A DNA stretch of 64,000 bases, taken from Rhodopseudomonas palustris HaA2. Lineage in GTDB: Bacteria > Pseudomonadota > Alphaproteobacteria > Rhizobiales > Xanthobacteraceae. The notes under the pieces were generated by a model. The model searched no databases. It worked only from the letters and a program-made list of their open reading frames with translations, and was not told the origin of the DNA. Shown here in pieces: positions 49,892-58,268 of the stretch. Position 1 is the stretch's first letter. Each line of letters opens with the position of its first letter. The position numbers were made by a program, and so were the translations under genes. The stretch covers positions 5,194,501-5,258,500 of the forward strand of contig NC_007778.1 in assembly GCF_000013365.1 (NCBI RefSeq), in the 5' to 3' direction.

Positions 49892-50086
49892 TCCGCGCAG
49901 AGCTATCTGCACGGGACGCAGAGCTCCCGCAGAGCCGGCCTCGTATTTCTCCCAAGCCGTTGATTGCCGACGACTTTGAGCCCCGCCCACGATCCGATAT
50001 GAAGTTGTTCGGCTTGATCTGGCGCAATGTGACCTAGCAAATCATCGGCGATGGTCGCGGCATCCCCGACACATCTGGAGGGCGTC

Positions 50087-50524
50087 ATGCCTGCCCATTC
50101 TCGCCCCTACCCCTTCGTCGATCGGCTGATCGAGACCTTCGCCGAGTGGCTCAAGCACCGGCGCGACGTGTCCGAAATGTGCCAGTTCGACGCCGCCGAA
50201 TTCAGCCGCATCGCTCATGATCTCGGCGTCACCTCGACCGACCTCGACGAATTGGTCCGCCAGGGCCCACACAAGGTCGAAGAGCTGCCGCAACTCCTGA
50301 AGGCGCTCGGCATCAGCGAGGAGGCGATCGCGCGAACCCAGCCGCTGGTGATGCGCGACCTCGAACGCGTCTGCGCGCTGTGCCGCCACAAGAGCGAATG
50401 CGACCACGACATCGCCGACGGCTCGCTGGCGCAGCACTACCAGGCCTATTGCGCCAACAAGGTCACGCTCGACGCGCTGGCGGAAGAGCTGGCGAATACC
50501 CCGCCTCTGTCCGCCCGTCACTGA
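50087..50524 (+). CDS. DUF6455-type four-cysteine protein
   Basis: 145 residues. An N-terminal half of small helices (LKHRRDVSEMCQFDAAEFSR; IAHDLGVTSTDLDELVRQGP) precedes a cysteine cluster CALCRHKSEC...YCANK, giving C-x2-C-x5-C with a fourth Cys about 16 on. This suggests a metal or Fe-S site. It resembles DUF6455, whose function is unknown. The ATG at 50087 follows GGAGGGC and is preferred over an upstream frame. The cytochrome c gene starts 8 bp after it, so the two are co-translated and may cooperate in redox. Confidence 0.85.
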   Translation: MPAHSRPYPFVDRLIETFAEWLKHRRDVSEMCQFDAAEFSRIAHDLGVTSTDLDELVRQGPHKVEELPQLLKALGISEEAIARTQPLVMRDLERVCALCRHKSECDHDIADGSLAQHYQAYCANKVTLDALAEELANTPPLSARH

Positions 50525-50532
50525 CTGCCGTG

Positions 50533-50877
50533 ATGTCGCACGGCTGGATCCGTCTGCTGGCGACCATCCTTCTGATCGTCGCGGTGCTGCTGGTGATCCG
50601 GCTGCACCGCGCCGAAGGAGCGACCTTGCCGGAAGCCGTCACCGCCGGACATCGGCTGGCGGTGAACTGGTGCAAGGAATGCCACGCCGTCGAGCGCAAC
50701 GACGTGCTCAGCGGCAAGGGGCCGGCATTCGTGCGCATCGCGAACATGCCGTCGACCACCGAATTGTCGCTCAAGGTGTTCCTGCGGTCGAACCACTCCG
50801 ACATGCCGAATCTCGTCATCGCGCCCAGCGAGGCCGACGAGATCGTGCGCTACATCCTCAGCCTCAAGCGCGACTGA
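50533..50877 (+). CDS. Small membrane-anchored c-type cytochrome
   Basis: 114 residues. An N-terminal signal-anchor (WIRLLATILLIVAVLLVIRL) leads to a single-heme class I domain with CKECH and a likely Met ligand in NHSDMPNL. It would sit on the periplasmic face of the inner membrane as a one-electron carrier. The ATG at 50533 is inside a longer overlapping frame that mostly shadows the upstream gene; the signal peptide supports this start. It follows the DUF6455-type gene by 8 bp and precedes an acyl-CoA dehydrogenase by 78 bp. Confidence 0.9.
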   Translation: MSHGWIRLLATILLIVAVLLVIRLHRAEGATLPEAVTAGHRLAVNWCKECHAVERNDVLSGKGPAFVRIANMPSTTELSLKVFLRSNHSDMPNLVIAPSEADEIVRYILSLKRD

Positions 50878-50955
50878 TGCGTCGCGCGGGACGCTGCGGA
50901 CATTCCCCGCCATCCGCCCCGCCGCGCCGCGGCCCATCCTGCTGAAGGCCGCGCC

Positions 50956-52221
50956 ATGGATTTCGACGACAGCGACAAGGTCGCACGGCTACGCGCGCAG
51001 CTCTCCGACTTCATGCGCTTTCACGTCGAACCGGCGAATGTCGCCTGGCACCGCGACGTCGCCGCAGGCCGCTATCCGTCGGCGCTGATCGAGCGGCTGA
51101 AGTCTCGCGCCTTCTCCGAGGACTTGTGGAATCTGTTTCTGCCGAGCCTCGGCGACGACGATCCCGGCCAGCGCCTGAGCAATCTCGAATACGCGCCACT
51201 GGCCGAAATCATGGGCCGGATTCACTGGGCGTCGGAAGTGTTCAACTGCAGCGCGCCCGACACCGGCAATATGGAACTGCTGCAGCTCGCCGCGACGCCG
51301 GAGCAGCGCCGGCAATGGCTGGAGCCGCTGCTGATCGGCGAGATCCGCTCCTGTTTTGCGATGAGCGAGCCCGACGCCGCCTCGTCCGACGCCCGCAACA
51401 TCCGCACCACCATCGCCCGCGACGGCGACGACTACGTTGTCAACGGTCGCAAATGGTTCATCACCGGGGCCGCGCATCCGAACTGCAAGCTGGCGATCGT
51501 GATGGGCGTCACCGGCGATCACCTCGACCCGAATTCCACCGAACGGCATTCGATGCTGCTGGTGCCGATGGACACCCCCGGGCTGAGCATCGTCCGCAAC
51601 ATTCCGGTGATGCACTATCACTCTCCGGAAGGGCATTGCGAGCTTCTGTTCCGCGACGTCCGGGTGCCGGTCACGGCTCTGCTCGGCGAACAGGGCAAGG
51701 GCTTCCGCCTGGCGCAGGACCGGCTCGGCCCCGGCCGGGTCCATCACTGCATGCGCACGATCGGGCAGTGCGAGGTCGCGCTCGAACTGATGTGTGAGCG
51801 CGCGCTGGAACGCAAGGCGTTCGGCAGGCATCTGGCCGACTACGCCAACATCCAGGACTGGATTGCGGAGTCGCGCCTGGAAATCGATCAGGCGCGCCTG
51901 CTGGTGATGAAGGCGGCGCATCGCATGGACCGCGAAGGCAATGCGGCGGCTCGCGTCGACGTCTCGGCGATCAAGCTGGTCGCCGCACGGCTGCAGACGC
52001 GAATCGTCGACCGCGCCATGCAGGTGTTCGGCGCGATGGGTCTGACACCGGATACGCCGCTGTCCTATCTGTGGACGTGGGGACGGGCGATGCGCTTTCT
52101 CGACGGCCCGGACGAAGTGCATCTGCGCGTCGTCGCGCGGGCGGAGCTGGCGTCGGCCAAGGCCCAGGCCGGCCGCAATGCCCACCACTTCGTCCCGCCG
52201 GACGCCCTGCTCGGCGGCTGA
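50956..52221 (+). CDS. Acyl-CoA dehydrogenase, ACAD10/11-like group
   Basis: 421 residues, FAD-dependent. Domain order is complete: an N-terminal helical part, SCFAMSEPDAASSDARNIRT, the NGRKWFITGAAHPN block, and the C-terminal ERKAFGRHLADYANIQDWIA with GPDEVH near 395. The group acts on long or branched/hydroxylated acyl-CoAs. The start has a weak AAGG. It is close to the cytochrome c gene (78 bp), but a direct electron link is doubtful, since these enzymes use ETF. Its stop abuts the stop of a convergent small gene. Confidence 0.92.
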   Translation: MDFDDSDKVARLRAQLSDFMRFHVEPANVAWHRDVAAGRYPSALIERLKSRAFSEDLWNLFLPSLGDDDPGQRLSNLEYAPLAEIMGRIHWASEVFNCSAPDTGNMELLQLAATPEQRRQWLEPLLIGEIRSCFAMSEPDAASSDARNIRTTIARDGDDYVVNGRKWFITGAAHPNCKLAIVMGVTGDHLDPNSTERHSMLLVPMDTPGLSIVRNIPVMHYHSPEGHCELLFRDVRVPVTALLGEQGKGFRLAQDRLGPGRVHHCMRTIGQCEVALELMCERALERKAFGRHLADYANIQDWIAESRLEIDQARLLVMKAAHRMDREGNAAARVDVSAIKLVAARLQTRIVDRAMQVFGAMGLTPDTPLSYLWTWGRAMRFLDGPDEVHLRVVARAELASAKAQAGRNAHHFVPPDALLGG

Positions 52222-52434
52222 TCAGGCGCGAGGCTGCTTCTCGATCACGGTCACGATCCAGCGCGGCGTTTCGCCGGTGGTATCCTCCTTGACCGCACGA
52301 ACGATACCAGTGATCGAGGAGCCACCGACTTTGAGTGTCGCCGCGCGGCCGCTGAACTGGGCGATCCGCGAGCGTCGGGCTTCTTTCACATCGGTCGTTT
52401 CGAGCATTTGCATCATCATGGTGCTGATCTCCAT
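52222..52434 (-). CDS. Small conserved hypothetical protein
   Basis: 70 residues: a short helical N-terminus (MQMLETTDVKEARRSRIAQF) and a beta-strand-rich C-terminus (ATLKVGGSSITGIVRAVKED; RWIVTVIEKQ). No known domain recognised. Codon usage and the ending look gene-like, and the compact strand pattern suggests a small barrel. Several Met codons near the start leave the N-terminus uncertain. Its stop codon directly abuts the convergent acyl-CoA dehydrogenase stop. Confidence 0.6.
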   Translation of the reverse strand: MEISTMMMQMLETTDVKEARRSRIAQFSGRAATLKVGGSSITGIVRAVKEDTTGETPRWIVTVIEKQPRA

Positions 52435-52890
52435 GATGCGGACTATTCGGGGAACGTCGTTACGCAGAGATTAAATTCGGGGCTCGTACGAATACCGACC
52501 GCCGGGCCAGCAGGCGATGCGAAGACGCACCGGACCGATGCACAGCCGGTCATCAGATGGCCTCCTGCACCACGCGACAATCGACCGCAGCGCGACCAAA
52601 ACGATCCCGTTCCGCGCGAGCCTCGCGCAGCGTCGGCGGATGACTTTCGTCCAATGGACGCTGTCAGCAATTCGCCTGACTGGCGACCGTTCCTCGTTTG
52701 TTTTATCGAACAGAGCTGGCATCGGGACGCGCCGGTTCGCTTCGCCTTACGAGATCGTGGACGCAGTCCCCGATGACGACCTCTGCTCTTGCGTCCGCGT
52801 GCTTGGCGTCCTTTCCCTCCACTCGCGATCATGCGTGCGTGGACGAACCCGAAAAGGCACCCGAGAACCGGGTGAACATAGGTACATCAC
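52435..52890. other. Gene-free region
   Basis: 456 bp with several overlapping frames but none with protein-like composition or a start signal. No strong repeat or hairpin. It probably holds promoters of the two flanking small genes. Confidence 0.45.
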
Positions 52891-53295
52891 ATGCAATTCT
52901 GGCTCGCTGCATTTGCGGTCGCTCTTGTGGTCGTGATCGGCTACGCGGGTGGCCCGCCCGGGGCGCTCGTCGCCCTGCTCGCTTTTGTGATCGCGCTGTT
53001 CCTGCTGTGGGCCCGCGAGCTCGGCTTCAAGGGCGCGTGGGAGAAATTCGGATTGCAGTCGCTGTCGCCACCGTTGTGGAAGCAGGACAATATCGACCGG
53101 TTCAAAGCGCTTTTTGCCGACGAGCAGAAGCTCGTCAAAGCCTGCACCATTTCGGTTGCGTTGATCGCGGCATCGATGCTGCTGCCACGCAATCTCGTCG
53201 TCTTCATTTTCCTGGCCGCAATCGCACTCGGGGTCTTCGAAGTGTATCGAAATACCAGTTCGGCGGCGACCCGGCCCGGAAACCGAATCAACTGA
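52891..53295 (+). CDS. Small inner-membrane protein of unknown function
   Basis: 134 residues with two N-terminal spans (FWLAAFAVALVVVIGYAGG; GALVALLAFVIALFLLWARE), a soluble middle (FGLQSLSPPLWKQDNIDRFK), and two more spans (LVKACTISVALIAASMLL; LVVFIFLAAIALGVFEV). No domain recognised. The ATG at 52891 begins the first span directly; ribosome site weak. A strong terminator follows. No operon partners. Confidence 0.72.
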   Translation: MQFWLAAFAVALVVVIGYAGGPPGALVALLAFVIALFLLWARELGFKGAWEKFGLQSLSPPLWKQDNIDRFKALFADEQKLVKACTISVALIAASMLLPRNLVVFIFLAAIALGVFEVYRNTSSAATRPGNRIN

Positions 53296-53347
53296 TCGGC
53301 GACGCACCGATTTTCACACCCGAAACCCAATTCGGGGAGACGATCTC

Positions 53348-53377
53348 GGGCCGGCGGCATCTGCCGCCGGCCCTTTA
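53348..53377 (+). terminator. Rho-independent-like terminator after the small membrane protein
   Basis: 11-bp perfect stem GGGCCGGCGGC / GCCGCCGGCCC with ATCT loop and a short TTTAT run. Confidence 0.75.
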
Positions 53378-53514
53378 TCGTTTGCCGAACGCCAGATCCC
53401 GGCGGCGCCGTTGTCCAGAGCTGCCGACGACGCGCCCGGTTTGGGCATTCGTTTAAGGTTTGATTACCGTGATTGCTAACTTGGTTTCCATCACTGGTAG
53501 TTATTCCTGTCTAA

Positions 53515-56229
53515 ATGAGCACTACCTCGAACAGCGCCACCGGTGACACGGATGCGTCGGACCCGTCCGAGCGCTTCGCCATCGGAAATATGCTGAACCA
53601 CCGCCCCGTGGCGCTGCTGATGGGATGCGGGCTGCTGTTGATCTCCGCGATCGCGATCGTGACGACGATGATCGTCGGCGATTTTCGCACCAAAGCCCTC
53701 CAGAACAGCGAGCGGGAGCTGGCCAATACGGCCATGCTGCTGGCGCATCACTACAATCGCGAACTGGAGGAATTCCTCGCGATCCAGACCGAGGTGGTCG
53801 CGCTGGTGAGACAGGCCCAGCTCGACTCCGCGGACGCCTTCAGCGGCCAGATGGCGACGCTGGACACCCACCAGATGCTGCGCGCCAAGGCGGGGACCGC
53901 GCCGGAACTCTCCGGCCTCGCGATCTTCAACGATCGTGGCAATTTGATCAACAATTCGTCGCATTGGCCCGTGCCCGAATTGTCGATCGCCGAACACTCT
54001 TATTTTCAGGCCCACAAGGCCGGCATCGCGCCGCGAACTACGGTTGAATTGGTGCAGAACACCCTCGCCGGCGGTTGGGCGATCGTGCTGGCGCAGCGGC
54101 TCGACAATTCGCGCGGCGAATTCGTCGGCGTCGTCAGCCGATCGCTGACGCCTGCGCATTTCGAATATTTCCTGGCGTCGGTGTCGCTCGGCGGCGATTC
54201 CGCGATCTCGCTTCATCACAGCAACGGCGTGCTGATGGCGCGCTATCCGCATGCCGAAGACAGCATCGGGCTCAATCTGCGCTCGGACGAGGTGGCCCGA
54301 CTCGGACTGTTCGAATCGAACGTGACCATGCCCGTGACGAGCCCGGTCGACGGTCGGGAGCGGCTGGTGTCCTCGTACTCGCTCGCGAGCTTGCCGATTG
54401 TCGTCGTCACCGCCACCACCACGGACGAGGCGCTGGCGGCGTGGCGCAAACAGACGCGGCTGCTGATTTCGGCCGCCACCGTCTCGGCGCTGGTGGTGTC
54501 GGTCATTCTGCTGCTGATCATCAGGCAACTCGGCAAGCAGCACCAAGCGACACAAGCGAGGCTGGCGCTGGACAAGCAACGCCTCAACACGGCGATCAAC
54601 AACATGTCTCAGGGCCTGCTGCTGTTCGACGCAGCGCAGCGCCTGGTCGTGTGCAATCAGCGCTACATTCAGATGTACGGACTGTCGCCGGAGATCGTCA
54701 AGCCGGGCTGCAGCTTCCGCGACATCATCGCTCACCGGCATGCACGGGGGTCGTTCAAGGGCGATGTCGACGAGTATTGCGGTCGCATCGTCCAGGCCGT
54801 GATCGTCGAAAAGACCTCGGCGGTGCACGGCTCCCACGACCGCTCGATCCAGATTTCGAGCGTGCCGGTTCCGGGCGGCGGCTGGGTCGCGACGCATGAA
54901 GACATCACCGAGCGAATTCGCGACAGCGAGAAGATCGCCTATCTTGCGCACTACGACAGCCTGACCGATCTGCCCAACCGCAGCCTGTTCCGGCAGCGGC
55001 TGGAGCGCGAGTTGCACCCCGGCAGGGGCAGTGCGGCGTGCACGCTGCTCTATATCGACATCGACGAGTTCAAGAGCATCAACGACACGCTCGGCCATCC
55101 GATCGGCGACGAACTGCTGAAGCAGGTCGCCGTCCGGCTGCGCGAATGCGTCGGCGCCAGCGACTTCGTCGCCCGGCTCGGGGGCGATGAATTCGCGGTG
55201 ATCGCGACCAGCGCCGCCGACAGCGATCAGGCCACCGCGCTGGCCGAGCGCATTCTGCAGACGATCCGCGCGCCGTACCACTGCCTCGGCCATCATCTGT
55301 CGACCGACGCCTCGATCGGCATAGCGATCGCGCCCGGCGATGGGGAGGATATCGACCAGCTCATCAAGAACGCCGATCTGGCGATGTACAGTGCCAAGGC
55401 GGGAGGCCGGCGCACTTTTCGATTCTTCGAGCCGGCGATGGACGCGATTGCGCGGGCGCGTCGTGAACTCGAATTCGATCTGCGCACCGCAATCGCCGAC
55501 GGCGGCTTCGAGATTCACTATCAGCCGATCGTCGACCTGCGGAGCGACGAGATCACCGGCTGCGAGGCGCTGCTGCGCTGGCGACATCCGACCCGTGGTA
55601 TGATCTCACCGGCCGAATTCATCCCGGTCGCGGAAGACACCGGTTTGATCAATGAGATCGGCGGCTGGACCCTCGCCGCTGCGTGCGCCGAGGCGGTGCA
55701 GTGGGAGCAGAACATCACGCTGGCCGTCAATATTTCGCCGGTGCAGTTCCGGCAACCGACGCTCGCGCTCCTGGTGGCCTCGGTACTGGGGTCGACCGGA
55801 TTGCCCGCGCAGCGACTCGAACTCGAAGTCACCGAGGCGGTGCTGATCCACGACGACGATGCGGCGCTGACGACGCTGAATCTGCTTCGCGCGCTGGGGG
55901 TGCGGATCTCGCTCGACGATTTCGGAACCGGCTACTCGTCGCTCAGCTACCTGCAGCGCTTCCCGTTCGACAAGATCAAGATCGACCGCGCCTTCGTCGA
56001 GAATATCGACACCACCGAAGGATCGACCGCGATCATCGAGGCCGTCGTCAACATCGCGGCGTCGCGCAGCATGACGACCACCGCGGAAGGCGTCGAGACC
56101 GTACGGCAGCGCGATATCCTGCGCGGGCTCGGCTGCACCCAGATGCAGGGCTGGTTGTTCAGCCCGGCCGTGCCCGCGGCGAAATTCAGGATGTTGCTCG
56201 CCGAGCGCCGCGCCACCAGGGCCGCCTGA
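53515..56229 (+). CDS. Membrane Cache-PAS-GGDEF-EAL cyclic-di-GMP protein
   Basis: 904 residues. A first membrane span at about 33-55 (ALLMGCGLLLISAIAIVTTM) and a second near 320-340 (AATVSALVVSVILLLIIRQL) enclose a periplasmic Cache-like sensor domain. Next come a PAS domain (about 365-470; NNMSQGLLLFDAAQRLVVCN), GGDEF with intact motif at 556-560, and EAL with EALLRW at 684. Its EAL active site is complete (NISPVQF, LEVTEAV, SLDDFGTGYSSL, IKIDRAF, AEGVET). Both synthesis and breakdown of c-di-GMP are possible, chosen by the sensor state. Start ATG at 53515; no ribosome site stands out. It lies just before the kdp operon, with no sign of co-transcription. Confidence 0.93.
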   Translation: MSTTSNSATGDTDASDPSERFAIGNMLNHRPVALLMGCGLLLISAIAIVTTMIVGDFRTKALQNSERELANTAMLLAHHYNRELEEFLAIQTEVVALVRQAQLDSADAFSGQMATLDTHQMLRAKAGTAPELSGLAIFNDRGNLINNSSHWPVPELSIAEHSYFQAHKAGIAPRTTVELVQNTLAGGWAIVLAQRLDNSRGEFVGVVSRSLTPAHFEYFLASVSLGGDSAISLHHSNGVLMARYPHAEDSIGLNLRSDEVARLGLFESNVTMPVTSPVDGRERLVSSYSLASLPIVVVTATTTDEALAAWRKQTRLLISAATVSALVVSVILLLIIRQLGKQHQATQARLALDKQRLNTAINNMSQGLLLFDAAQRLVVCNQRYIQMYGLSPEIVKPGCSFRDIIAHRHARGSFKGDVDEYCGRIVQAVIVEKTSAVHGSHDRSIQISSVPVPGGGWVATHEDITERIRDSEKIAYLAHYDSLTDLPNRSLFRQRLERELHPGRGSAACTLLYIDIDEFKSINDTLGHPIGDELLKQVAVRLRECVGASDFVARLGGDEFAVIATSAADSDQATALAERILQTIRAPYHCLGHHLSTDASIGIAIAPGDGEDIDQLIKNADLAMYSAKAGGRRTFRFFEPAMDAIARARRELEFDLRTAIADGGFEIHYQPIVDLRSDEITGCEALLRWRHPTRGMISPAEFIPVAEDTGLINEIGGWTLAAACAEAVQWEQNITLAVNISPVQFRQPTLALLVASVLGSTGLPAQRLELEVTEAVLIHDDDAALTTLNLLRALGVRISLDDFGTGYSSLSYLQRFPFDKIKIDRAFVENIDTTEGSTAIIEAVVNIAASRSMTTTAEGVETVRQRDILRGLGCTQMQGWLFSPAVPAAKFRMLLAERRATRAA

Positions 56230-56261
56230 CGCGCGGCGCTGCGGCCGACCCCGCGGCGATC

Positions 56262-56278
56262 TTTATACCGTCTTTATG
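56262..56278 (+). promoter_or_regulatory. Candidate KdpE-binding box
   Basis: TTTATA-N5-TTTATG, an 11-bp-period direct repeat (larger unit TCTTTATACCG / TCTTTATGCCG at 56260-56281). The E. coli KdpE site has TTTATA-N5-TTTACA with the same spacing. It lies 77 bp before the first small ORF of the kdp operon. Binding by the KdpE encoded here is inferred. Confidence 0.65.
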
Positions 56279-56354
56279 CCGCCGCCAGCGATTCCACATC
56301 GCTTCCTTACGGCGAGAAGCCTAGCTGATCGAAGCCCGATCACAGGAGGCTTCG

Positions 56355-56438
56355 ATGTCCGATCTTCTCATGCTCCTCACCGGCCTCGGCCTGTTCGCCG
56401 TCACCATCGGCTACGCCTATGCGTGCGAACGAATCTGA
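56355..56438 (+). CDS. 27-residue single-span membrane microprotein leading the kdp operon
   Basis: 27 codons, ATG with CAGGAGG 5-6 bases upstream, a strong ribosome site. The peptide is one hydrophobic helix (LLMLLTGLGLFAVTIGYAYA) ending CERI. It is distinct from KdpF, which follows 12 bp on. Conserved small ORFs of this shape precede kdpF in related bacteria as far as I recall. It may be an extra stabilising subunit of the Kdp ATPase or a translated leader; the function is unknown. Confidence 0.72.
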   Translation: MSDLLMLLTGLGLFAVTIGYAYACERI

Positions 56439-56450
56439 AGGAGCGCAATG

Positions 56451-56540
56451 ATGTCGTTCGACTATGTTCTCGCCGCATCGGTCAGCGCCGCGCTGCTGAT
56501 CTATCTCGTCACCGCGCTGTTGCGCCCCGAACGCTTCTAG
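56451..56540 (+). CDS. kdpF: KdpF subunit of the potassium P-type ATPase
   Basis: 29 residues: MSFDYVLAASVSAALLIYLV then TALLRPERF, the typical single-span KdpF with the LxxPERF ending. KdpF stabilises the KdpABC complex. AAGGAG lies 7 bases before the ATG at 56451; the adjacent in-frame ATG at 56448 is an alternative. kdpA starts 9 bp later. Confidence 0.93.
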   Translation: MSFDYVLAASVSAALLIYLVTALLRPERF

Positions 56541-56549
56541 GGGGCTGCG

Positions 56550-58253
56550 ATGACACTGATTGGATGGACCCAGATCGCGCTGTTCTGCGCGATCATCGTC
56601 GCGCTGACGCCGTTGCTCGGCGCCTATCTCACCCACGTTTTCGACGGCCAGACCACGCCGCTGTCGTTCGTGCTCAGGCCGGTCGAAACCGGTCTGTACC
56701 GCCTCGCCGGCGTCGACCCGCAGCGCGAGCAGCACTGGCTGACCTATACGTTGGCGATGCTGCTGTTTCACGCCGCCGGCTTCGTGCTGCTGTATTTGCT
56801 GCTGCGGCTGCAGGCGGTGCTGCCACTGAACCCGGCGGAGCAAGGCGCGGTGGCACCGGATCTCGCGCTCAACACGGCGGTCTCGTTCCTCACCAACACC
56901 AACTGGCAGAACTACGGCGGCGAGAGCACGCTGTCGTATCTCACCCAGATGTTCGGGCTGACGGTGCAGAACTTCCTGTCCGCCGCCACCGGCATCGTGC
57001 TGGCGGTGGCGCTGATCCGCGGCTTCGCCCGCGCCTCGGCGAAGACCATCGGCAATTTCTGGGTCGACGTCACCCGCTGCACGCTCTACGTGCTGCTGCC
57101 GATCTGCATCGTCTTCACCCTCTTTCTGGTCTGGCAGGGTGTGCCGCAGACGCTGGGGCCGTCTATCGACGCGACCACGCTCGAAGGCGGCAGGCAGACG
57201 ATCGCGCTCGGGCCGGTGGGCTCCCAGGTCGCGATCAAGATGCTCGGCACCAATGGCGGCGGCTTCTTCAACGCCAACGCCGCGCATCCGCTCGAGAACC
57301 CGACCGCGCTGTCGAACTTCCTGCAGATGCTGTCGATCTTCGCGCTCGGCGCGGCACTCACCAATGTGTTCGGCCGGATGGTCGGCGATCAGCGCCAGGG
57401 CTGGGCGATCCTGGCCGCGATGGGCGTTCTGTTCATCGCCGGCGTCGCGGTCTGCTACTGGGCCGAAGCCAACGGCACGCAGATCCTGCAGGCGGCCGGT
57501 CTTGCCGGTGGAAACATGGAAGGCAAGGAGGTCCGCTTCGGCATCGCCGCCTCGGCGCTGTTCGCGGCGATCACCACCGCGGCCTCGTGCGGCGCCGTCA
57601 ACGCGATGCACGACAGCTTCACCGCGCTCGGCGGCATGATCCCGATCATCAACATGGAGCTCGGCGAAATCGTGATCGGCGGCGTCGGCGCCGGACTCTA
57701 CGGCATGCTGCTGTTCGTGATCATCACGATCTTTCTTGCCGGACTGATGGTCGGCCGCACGCCGGAATATGTCGGCAAGAAGATCGAGGCGCGCGAGGTC
57801 AAGATGGCGATGCTCGCGATCCTGATCCTGCCGCTGTTGATGCTCGGCTTCACCGCGATCGCCGTGGTGTATCCGCCGGCGGTGGCGTCGATGGCCAATG
57901 CCGGGCCGCACGGCTTCTCGGAAGTGCTCTACGCCTTCACCTCGCAGGCCGCCAACAACGGCTCGGCGTTCGGCGGCCTGACCGGCAACACGCCGTTCTA
58001 CAATCTCGCCGGCTCGATCGCGATGTTCCTCGGGCGGTTCTGGATGATCATCCCGGCGATGGCCATCGCCGGCTCGCTGGCGGGCAAGAAATCGGTCGCC
58101 GCCACGGCAGGCACCTTCCCGACCAGCGGCCCGTTGTTCGTCGGGCTACTCGTCGGCGTCATTCTGATCGTCGGTGGCCTCACCTTCTTTCCGGCGCTCG
58201 CCGTCGGCCCCATCGTCGAGCATCTCGCGATGCTGAACGGCACCGCCTACTAA
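56550..58253 (+). CDS. kdpA: Potassium-transporting ATPase subunit A
   Basis: 567 residues, about ten spans; the channel-like potassium-binding subunit, related to SKT transporters. Filter-loop signatures include [18 protein letters not shown] and [19 protein letters not shown], both typical of KdpA. Length equals family standard. The ATG follows GGGGGC. It is part of the kdpFABCDE operon with short spacings. Confidence 0.97.
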   Translation: MTLIGWTQIALFCAIIVALTPLLGAYLTHVFDGQTTPLSFVLRPVETGLYRLAGVDPQREQHWLTYTLAMLLFHAAGFVLLYLLLRLQAVLPLNPAEQGAVAPDLALNTAVSFLTNTNWQNYGGESTLSYLTQMFGLTVQNFLSAATGIVLAVALIRGFARASAKTIGNFWVDVTRCTLYVLLPICIVFTLFLVWQGVPQTLGPSIDATTLEGGRQTIALGPVGSQVAIKMLGTNGGGFFNANAAHPLENPTALSNFLQMLSIFALGAALTNVFGRMVGDQRQGWAILAAMGVLFIAGVAVCYWAEANGTQILQAAGLAGGNMEGKEVRFGIAASALFAAITTAASCGAVNAMHDSFTALGGMIPIINMELGEIVIGGVGAGLYGMLLFVIITIFLAGLMVGRTPEYVGKKIEAREVKMAMLAILILPLLMLGFTAIAVVYPPAVASMANAGPHGFSEVLYAFTSQAANNGSAFGGLTGNTPFYNLAGSIAMFLGRFWMIIPAMAIAGSLAGKKSVAATAGTFPTSGPLFVGLLVGVILIVGGLTFFPALAVGPIVEHLAMLNGTAY

Positions 58254-58268
58254 TCCGGAGACACATCC

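Noticed and set aside
52443-52936. Several overlapping small frames between 52443 and 52936
   Set aside because: Mutually overlapping, Arg/Ser-rich, no start signals or recognisable domains.
53491-55587. 698-codon open frame opposite the second GGDEF/EAL gene
   Set aside because: Antisense of intact GGDEF and EAL motifs; no own start signal.
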